Positions 6,456 to 10,691 of a stretch of DNA of 10,691 bases are shown here, in pieces (within the stretch, counting starts at the first letter, position 1; each line of letters begins with the position of its first letter). The position numbers and the translations under genes were made by a program. The DNA is from Acidobacteriaceae bacterium UBA1795 (GTDB lineage: Bacteria > Acidobacteriota > Terriglobia > Terriglobales > Acidobacteriaceae): positions 1 through 10,691 of the forward strand of contig DCFV01000084.1 of assembly GCA_002314435.1 (NCBI GenBank), written 5' to 3'. The notes under the pieces were generated by a model. It made no database searches and was not told the DNA's origin. It saw nothing but the letters and a program-made list of their open reading frames with translations.

Positions 6456-7748
6456 ATGAGACGGGCGCTGCAGTTGGTATGTGTGCTGTTCGCCTTTGTA
6501 GTCCTTCTGCCCGAATTGGGACTGGGCCACGCGCTGGCGCAGACCGTGAGCGCGCAGCCTGCCTACACGCTGCCACCGGACAAGTTGGCGAAGGCTGAGG
6601 CGCTGGAGCGCACGCGGACGCTGCTGTATTTCGGCGACGCGCTGTGGTGGCTGGCTGCGCTGTTTCTGCTGCTGCGAACACGTGCGGCGGCGGTGCTGGA
6701 AGAGTGGGTTTCGCGCGGCACTGGGCGCCGGTGGCTGCAGGGGCTTGTTTTTTTTCTGCTTCTGCTGGCAATCAAAACGATTGCGGACCTGCCAGTGGAC
6801 GCTTACGCGCACTCGGTGAGTCTGCGCTACGGCATCAGCGTGCAAGGCTGGGGCGGCTGGCTGGTCGACTTTGCCAAGGCGCTGGGGCTCACGCTGGGCA
6901 TCGGTGCACCCGTTCTGCTTTTGTTCAACTGGATTGTCCGTGTGGCGCCACGCCGTTACTGGCTGTGGGGTTGGACGGCAGCCGTGGTGCTGATGGTCTT
7001 CAGCGCCTTCATTGAGCCGTTGGGCGAGCCGATCTTCAATGAATACGAGCCGCTCCAGAAGACGAACCCGGCGCTGGTGGCGCAGCTTGAACAGGTTGCG
7101 GCGCGCACCGGCACGCGGATTCCGCCGGAACGCATGTTTCTGATGAAGGCCAGCGTGAAGACCAACGGCCTGAACGCCTATGTTAGCGGCCTGGGCGCCA
7201 CCAAGCGCGTGGTGGTGTGGGACACGACCGCTGGGCGCATTCCCAACGACGAGATTCTGTTCATCTTCGGCCACGAATCGGGACACTACGTGCTGAACCA
7301 CATTCCCAAGGGGCTGGCCTGCGGCGCTGTATTCATGCTGCTGGTCTTCTGGGTCTGCGCGAGGAGTGCCGGGTGGCTGGTGCGGCGTTTCGGCGCGCGG
7401 TGGGGCGTGGCGGCACTGGCCGGGCGGGCGGGTTTTGTGGTGCTGCTGCTGGTGGCCTCGGTGGCCAGTTTCGCACTGGAGCCGGTGACGAACGCCTTCA
7501 GCCGTTACTTTGAGCACCAGGCGGATGTTTACGGGCAGGAGGCCATCCACGGCATTGTTGCCGATCCGCAGCGGACAGCGGTGAGAGCCTTCAACGCATT
7601 GGGTGCGGCCTGGCTGGAAACGCCCACGCCGCAACCATTTGTGGCGTTTTGGACGTACAGTCATCCGTCGGTGGCCACGCGGGCTGAGTTTGCGCGGGAA
7701 TACGATCCGTGGGCGAACGGCGGTCGGGGCCGGTTTTTCGTGCGGTGA
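6456..7748 (+). CDS. M48 family (Ste24/CAAX prenyl protease 1-like) integral-membrane zinc metallopeptidase
   Basis: The 430-residue protein has an N-terminal hydrophobic segment (about 5-29) and further membrane segments near 62-74, 95-110, 140-162, 168-187, 287-301 and 325-341. The catalytic motif HESGH is at 273-277 and the third zinc ligand is Glu353 in EHQAD. YSHPSVATR (401-409) is the conserved C-terminal Ste24-like block. The NEYEPL motif just before the protease domain and the multi-span N-terminal half match the Peptidase_M48_N plus M48 arrangement. Bacterial members are membrane proteases usually linked to envelope protein quality control; there is no prenyl substrate in bacteria to expect. 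ATG 6456 is chosen because the upstream open frame is antisense to the tldD-like gene. The gene is divergent from that pair, which hints at a shared envelope proteolysis role, though the sequence does not prove it. Confidence 0.92.
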   Translation: MRRALQLVCVLFAFVVLLPELGLGHALAQTVSAQPAYTLPPDKLAKAEALERTRTLLYFGDALWWLAALFLLLRTRAAAVLEEWVSRGTGRRWLQGLVFFLLLLAIKTIADLPVDAYAHSVSLRYGISVQGWGGWLVDFAKALGLTLGIGAPVLLLFNWIVRVAPRRYWLWGWTAAVVLMVFSAFIEPLGEPIFNEYEPLQKTNPALVAQLEQVAARTGTRIPPERMFLMKASVKTNGLNAYVSGLGATKRVVVWDTTAGRIPNDEILFIFGHESGHYVLNHIPKGLACGAVFMLLVFWVCARSAGWLVRRFGARWGVAALAGRAGFVVLLLVASVASFALEPVTNAFSRYFEHQADVYGQEAIHGIVADPQRTAVRAFNALGAAWLETPTPQPFVAFWTYSHPSVATRAEFAREYDPWANGGRGRFFVR

Positions 7749-7789
7749 AGGGGGGGCACTGGGACGTGCGTTGGAATCGCAAAATCCAT

Positions 7790-7795
7790 TAAGAT
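7790..7795 (+). promoter_or_regulatory. -10 box TAAGAT placed for a leaderless ccdC-like transcript
   Basis: TAAGAT ends 6 bases before ATG 7802, the distance from a -10 box to a transcription start, so the mRNA would begin at or next to the start codon. AGGA at 7796-7799 is too close to the ATG to be a good Shine-Dalgarno. No clear -35 is present. The next gene has the identical box at the identical distance. Confidence 0.5.
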
Positions 7796-7801
7796 AGGAA
7801 G

Positions 7802-8281
7802 ATGGTCGCGCTTCCCCCGATCCCGTCGATGCTTGCGTCCGCTTTCGGCTTGGTGACTGTGACTATGTGGCGGCTGCGCGAGGCGCGCACGGCGGTTTCG
7901 CTCCGCAAGATCGTTATTCCGCCGCTCGGTATGGCCACGGGCTTCTCGATGTTCGTGGTGCCGGCGTTCCGCGTTCCATGGGCGTGGGCGGGGCTGGCGT
8001 TTGTGATCGGCGCGGTGGCGCTGGCGTGGCCGCTGCTGCTGACCACGCGTCTGGAGCGGCGCGGCGACGCGGTGATGATGAAGCGGTCGAGTGCGTTCCT
8101 GCTTGTGATCCTGGCGTTGGCTGTGATCCGCTTTGCAGCGCGCGGCTACTTTGACACCATTCTGACCACCGAGCAGACGGCGGGCATCTTCTTCATCCTG
8201 GCCTTTGGCATGATCGTGCGCTGGCGGGCGAAGATGCTGGTGGACTTCCGGCGACTGACCACTGAGCCCAGCCCGGCCTGA
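7802..8281 (+). CDS. CcdC-family (DUF1453-like) integral membrane protein
   Basis: The 159-residue protein has five likely membrane segments (about 6-22, 37-53, 61-80, 97-115, 125-142) with short charged loops. The second half (VMMKRSSAFLLVILALAVIR, then TEQTAGIFFILAFGMIVRWR, then DFRRL) matches my memory of CcdC (DUF1453) proteins, which have the same MKRS...R...QTxGxFFxLAFGMIxxWR pattern. CcdC was named from a Bacillus cluster with the cytochrome c maturation protein CcdA but was dispensable there, so its function is unclear. No other cytochrome c gene is nearby, so context gives no support for that pathway. The start at ATG 7802 is favoured by the TAAGAT box; ATG 7829 has no ribosome site. 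The gap from the preceding M48 gene is 53 bases. Confidence 0.72.
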   Translation: MVALPPIPSMLASAFGLVTVTMWRLREARTAVSLRKIVIPPLGMATGFSMFVVPAFRVPWAWAGLAFVIGAVALAWPLLLTTRLERRGDAVMMKRSSAFLLVILALAVIRFAARGYFDTILTTEQTAGIFFILAFGMIVRWRAKMLVDFRRLTTEPSPA

Positions 8282-8318
8282 GCCGTTGGCGGTCTCGATT
8301 ACTACCTCCCCCGTCCCG

Positions 8319-8324
8319 TAAGAT
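8319..8324 (+). promoter_or_regulatory. -10 box TAAGAT placed for a leaderless transcript of the small DABB-like gene
   Basis: TAAGAT is followed by six bases (TTTCCT) and then ATG 8331, and no Shine-Dalgarno is present. The spacing is identical to that at 7790-7802, although the six intervening bases are unrelated, so this is not a duplicated sequence. Confidence 0.55.
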
Positions 8325-8330
8325 TTTCCT

Positions 8331-8621
8331 ATGCAATTTCTATCGTTGTCGAGGCGGCGCACGGATGCGTTTCCGCCTGAGGCCTTTACGCCGGAACTGA
8401 CAGCGCGCGAAGGCCAGCGCGTCAGAGAACTCTACGCCGCAGGACTACTGCGGCAGGTGTGGAAGCGCGCCGATATGCCCGGCGCGGCCATTCTGTGGGA
8501 GGCGGCCAACGAGGCCGAGGTGCACGCGGCGCTGGCCAGCCTGCCGATCGCCCGGGCCGGGATGCTGGAGATTGTGGCGCTAACGGCGCTCGAGCCGTAT
8601 CCGGGATTTGGACCGCGTTAA
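8331..8621 (+). CDS. Small ferredoxin-fold protein, muconolactone-isomerase/YciI-like (dimeric alpha-beta barrel)
   Basis: The 96-residue protein opens with a beta-strand (MQFLSLSRRR). A charged helix (GQRVRELYAAGLLRQVWKR) follows, then a PGAAILWEAANEAEVHAAL strand-helix unit, a GMLEIVALTAL strand and a PYPGFGPR tail. The motif order (helix ending in LY..G..RQ.W.R.D.PGA, then a strand and a C-terminal PY.GFG) resembles muconolactone delta-isomerase-like members of the dimeric alpha-beta barrel superfamily. No aromatic-degradation genes are nearby, so a real muconolactone role is unlikely, and many small family members have no known reaction. It is probably cytoplasmic and dimeric. The start is supported by the TAAGAT box 6 bases upstream. 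Superfamily likely, function unknown. Confidence 0.72.
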   Translation: MQFLSLSRRRTDAFPPEAFTPELTAREGQRVRELYAAGLLRQVWKRADMPGAAILWEAANEAEVHAALASLPIARAGMLEIVALTALEPYPGFGPR

Positions 8622-8629
8622 TATGGCCA

Positions 8630-8643
8630 GCCGGAAAGCCGGC
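8630..8643 (+). terminator. Possible weak terminator hairpin after the DABB-like gene
   Basis: GCCGG (8630-8634) pairs with CCGGC (8639-8643) around AAAG, 9 bases after the stop. The only T-rich stretch (CTCTTTTCCT, 8651-8660) is 7 bases further on, so termination would be inefficient. It may simply be a chance GC hairpin. Confidence 0.25.
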
Positions 8644-8686
8644 CGTGCCGCTCTTTTCCTCACCTGCAAAGCCGGGGTACAGGCCG

Positions 8687-8692
8687 TACACT
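8687..8692 (+). promoter_or_regulatory. Candidate -10 box for gcvH
   Basis: TACACT fits the TANNNT -10 pattern and would give a leader of about 29 bases carrying the AGGAGA ribosome site. The -35 position (CTGCAA, 17-base spacer) is poor. The leader is too short for a glycine riboswitch. Confidence 0.25.
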
Positions 8693-8727
8693 GGAGCTTC
8701 GCGATTTTCCTTCAGGAGAGATGATTC

Positions 8728-9117
8728 ATGGCTTATCCCGCGAATTACCGCTATACCAAGGAACACGAGTGGATCGTGGTCGACGGCGGCGTTGGCTCCA
8801 TCGGCATCACGGACTACGCGCAGAACTCACTGGGCGACATCGTCTACGTGGATGTGCCCAAGGTGGGCGACATTGTGACCGGCAACCAGACCTTCGGCTC
8901 GGTGGAGAGCGTGAAGGCCGTCAGCGATCTCTATTCGCCGGTGAGCGGCGAAGTGGTCGAGGTGAACGAGACGTTGAAGACCGAGCCTGACAAGATCAAC
9001 GGCGCGCCACATGACACGTGGATCATCAAGGTGAAGCTCTCAGACCCCGCCGAGTGGGACAAGCTGCTGGACGCAGCAGCCTACGAGACATTTGTGAGCG
9101 AAGAAACAGGAAGCTAA
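8728..9117 (+). CDS. gcvH: Glycine cleavage system H protein (lipoyl carrier)
   Basis: The 129-residue protein is of usual GcvH length. It carries the methylamine group from glycine dehydrogenase on a lipoyl arm to the T protein in the cytoplasm. Recognisable blocks are YRYTKEHEWI (residues 8-17), GITDYAQNSLGDIVYVDVPKVGD (26-48), and the lipoylation site FGSVESVKAVSDLYSP with Lys63 as the modified residue. SGEVVEVNETL and INGAPHDTWIIKV follow. ATG 8728 has AGGAGA 8 bases upstream. It is the first gene of a gcvH-gcvPA-gcvPB cluster. gcvT, which often sits next to gcvH, is not immediately upstream and must lie elsewhere. Identification is secure. Confidence 0.97.
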   Translation: MAYPANYRYTKEHEWIVVDGGVGSIGITDYAQNSLGDIVYVDVPKVGDIVTGNQTFGSVESVKAVSDLYSPVSGEVVEVNETLKTEPDKINGAPHDTWIIKVKLSDPAEWDKLLDAAAYETFVSEETGS

Positions 9118-9120
9118 AAA

Positions 9121-9179
9121 GTGGTCAGTGAAGAGTGGTCAGTCATGGTGAGTAAGCCGTCTTTGCTGGCCACTGATCA
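9121..9179. repeat. GTGGTCAGT repeat cluster between gcvH and gcvPA
   Basis: GTGGTCAGT occurs at 9121-9129 and again at 9135-9143 (14-base period). A related inverted copy (GGCCACTGATCA) ends at 9179. TGGTCAGTG (9122-9130) can pair with CACTGATCA (9171-9179) as 9 bp with one G-U, over a 40-base loop. The 94-base gap holds nothing else but the gcvPA ribosome site. Intergenic clusters of such units are, from memory, frequent in some Acidobacteriota genomes. Their role is unknown; a weak attenuating hairpin within the operon is possible. Confidence 0.5.
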
Positions 9180-9211
9180 TTGTCCAATGTGAACTGCCCG
9201 AAGGACCCCCC

Positions 9212-10561
9212 ATGCGCTATCTCCCAAAGTCACCCGCCGAGCGCGAGCAGATGCTCGCCGCCATTGGCGCGCGCGCTATTGACGAATTGTTCGCCACCAT
9301 TCCCGCCGAGTACCGGCTGACGCGCGATCTTGACATTCCTCGGCAGCAGGCTGAGAGCGAGATCATCAGCTACTTCAAGGCCGCGGGGCACAAGAACGCC
9401 ACCGACTACGCCAGCTTTCTGGGCGCGGGCGCCTATCGACACCACCGGCCTGTGATCATTGACGCCTTGGTGCAGCGTGGCGAGTTCCTGACCAGCTACA
9501 CGCCCTACCAGGCCGAGATCACGCAGGGCACGCTTCAGGCAATCTTCGAGTTTCAGACAATGATTGCCGAGCTGACCGGCATGGACGTGGCCAACGCCAG
9601 CATGTATGACGGTTCTACGGGCGCGGCCGAGGCCGTGCTGATGGCCATGCGCATCACTGGCCGGCACAAGGCCGTGGTGGCGCGTACGGTGCACCCGGAG
9701 TATCGCGAGGTGCTCGCCACCTATCTGCGTTATCGCGACATGCCGACGGTTGAAGTGGGTTACGACGCTAAGACAAGCCGCGTAGACCTGATGGCGCTGG
9801 AGGCCGCTGTCACCGAAGAAACGGCGGCGGTTCTTATCCAGAGCCCCAACTTCTTCGGCACGATTGAAGACGTTGCAGCCATCGCCGAAATCGCACACAA
9901 GAAGGGCGCGCTGTTGATCGTATCGATCGCCGAGGCGATCTCACTTGGTGTCGTCCGGCCGCCGGTTGAGGCGGACATTGTGAGTATGGAGGCGCAGTCG
10001 TTCGGTGTGGCCCTCAGCTACGGCGGCCCGTTCTGCGGCGTGATCGCGGCCAAGGAGCAGTTCCTGCGCCAGATGCCCGGACGGCTCGCGGGTCAGACGG
10101 TTGATGGCAATGGCAACCGTGGCTTTGTGCTGACGCTTTCCACGCGCGAGCAGCACATCCGGCGCGAGAAGGCGACCTCCAATATCTGCACCAACCAGGC
10201 GCTCGTCGCGCTGATGGCGGCGATCTTCCTCACCGTGTACGGCAAGGATGGGATTCGCGAACTGGCTGAGCACAACCTGGCAAAGGCGCATTATGCGGCC
10301 AACACGCTTTCAGAGGTCCAGGGCGTAACGCAGATTTTCAACGGTGCAGCGCGCTTTCATGAGTTTGTGCTGACAACTGACGAGTCTCCGGCGCAGTGGA
10401 GCGCCAGGTTGATGGACGAAAAAATCGTGGGCGGCGTGGAGTTGAGCCGGTGGTATCCCGAGCTGAAGAACGCGACGCTGTGGTGCGCGACGGAAGTGGT
10501 AACGCGCGAACAGATTGACGCGGCGGCAAAGGTGCTAGCGGCCAGCCCGGTGGAGGCGTAG
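9212..10561 (+). CDS. gcvPA: Glycine dehydrogenase (decarboxylating) subunit 1 (P-protein alpha)
   Basis: The 449-residue protein has the full usual length of the N-terminal half of P-protein in organisms where it is split. With GcvPB it forms the PLP enzyme that decarboxylates glycine and passes methylamine to lipoyl-GcvH. Diagnostic blocks include MRYLPKSPAEREQML at the start, GAGAYRHHRP (71-80), SYTPYQAEITQGTLQAIFEF (95-114), ASMYDGSTGAAEA (129-141), RQMPGRLAGQTVD and the near-invariant REQHIRREKATSNICTNQ (312-329). The catalytic PLP lysine is expected in the partner subunit, so its absence here is normal. One deviation: the usual GEGQ.LG.P stretch reads MEAQSFGVALS (259-269). ATG 9212 has AAGGA 7 bases upstream. 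The stop is directly followed by the gcvPB start, so the two are translated together. Confidence 0.96.
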   Translation: MRYLPKSPAEREQMLAAIGARAIDELFATIPAEYRLTRDLDIPRQQAESEIISYFKAAGHKNATDYASFLGAGAYRHHRPVIIDALVQRGEFLTSYTPYQAEITQGTLQAIFEFQTMIAELTGMDVANASMYDGSTGAAEAVLMAMRITGRHKAVVARTVHPEYREVLATYLRYRDMPTVEVGYDAKTSRVDLMALEAAVTEETAAVLIQSPNFFGTIEDVAAIAEIAHKKGALLIVSIAEAISLGVVRPPVEADIVSMEAQSFGVALSYGGPFCGVIAAKEQFLRQMPGRLAGQTVDGNGNRGFVLTLSTREQHIRREKATSNICTNQALVALMAAIFLTVYGKDGIRELAEHNLAKAHYAANTLSEVQGVTQIFNGAARFHEFVLTTDESPAQWSARLMDEKIVGGVELSRWYPELKNATLWCATEVVTREQIDAAAKVLAASPVEA

Positions 10562-10691
10562 ATGGCAACGGAGATGATTGAGCGCACGACGACCGGCAAG
10601 GTACGCCCGCACCCGACGCAGAACGAAGGGCTGGTCTTTGAGAAGTCGTCGCAGGGCAAGAAGGCGTATAAGCTGCCGCCGCTCGACGTGC
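10562..10691 (+). CDS. gcvPB: Glycine dehydrogenase (decarboxylating) subunit 2 (P-protein beta), N-terminal fragment cut by window edge
   Basis: ATG 10562 follows the gcvPA stop with no gap, and GGAGG at 10552-10556, inside gcvPA, serves as the ribosome site. The 43 visible codons (MATEMIERTTTGK..., then PTQNEGLVFEKSSQGKKAY and LPPLDV) contain the typical GcvPB N-terminal pattern of LxFExSxxGxxxxxLPxxDV. The PLP-binding lysine and the rest lie beyond the right edge. The assignment rests on this short match plus the position right after gcvPA, which together make it secure. Confidence 0.92.
   Translation, partial: MATEMIERTTTGKVRPHPTQNEGLVFEKSSQGKKAYKLPPLDV

Noticed and set aside
6381..7664. 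Minus-strand open frame continuing upstream of the tldD-like gene, which would make a 1000-residue protein
   Set aside because: It is exactly antisense to the M48 gene. Its composition is Gln/Arg/His-rich low-complexity with no domain, and a clean signal peptide begins at 6380.
8622..8727. Glycine riboswitch upstream of gcvH
   Set aside because: The gap is only 106 bases and no tandem aptamer-like pairing pattern is visible. The likely leader is about 30 bases.
9121..9179. CRISPR-like or insertion-sequence remnant
   Set aside because: There are only two 9-base direct units with 5-base spacing plus one diverged inverted copy, with no cas or transposase gene nearby.

Overview
The window looks like a chromosomal stretch from a GC-rich Gram-negative bacterium, most likely an Acidobacteriota (Terriglobia/subdivision 1 type). 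The assignment is by inference. It rests on the high GC content, the tight mix of secreted and lipoprotein genes, the two-subunit glycine dehydrogenase (gcvPA/gcvPB), and the style of the small family-restricted proteins. There is no rRNA or tRNA to confirm it, and I see no mobile element, phage gene or CRISPR array.

Left part (1-2000). The minus strand carries the first 178 codons of a radical SAM enzyme that runs off the left edge. Its N-terminal CPxC...CPxHG signature and CxxxC cluster motif place it in the COG1964 group, which includes tetraether lipid synthase (Tes). Next on the same strand is a secreted protein of unknown function. A ~255-base divergent region separates it from the following plus-strand genes.

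Envelope block (1939-7748). A 71-residue helical protein overlaps the start of rlpA (DPBB plus SPOR, septal peptidoglycan-acting lipoprotein). Converging on rlpA are two minus-strand TldD/PmbA-family genes that overlap by ATGA and both encode signal peptides. The upstream one keeps the metal site (HEVLGH plus a C-terminal Cys) and the downstream one has lost both, so the pair resembles the active/inactive TldD-TldE heterodimer but is exported. Divergent from this pair, across 75 bases, is an integral-membrane M48 (Ste24-like) zinc protease.

Right part (7749-10691). A CcdC-family membrane protein and a small ferredoxin-fold (muconolactone-isomerase-like) protein follow, each starting exactly 6 bases after a TAAGAT box, which suggests leaderless transcripts. 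Then comes the glycine cleavage cluster gcvH-gcvPA-gcvPB (the last cut by the right edge), with a small repeat cluster between gcvH and gcvPA. gcvT is not in the window.

Most of the window is ordinary housekeeping or envelope biology. The points most worth following are the Tes-like radical SAM gene, the exported active/inactive TldD-like pair, and the twin TAAGAT-N6-ATG starts.
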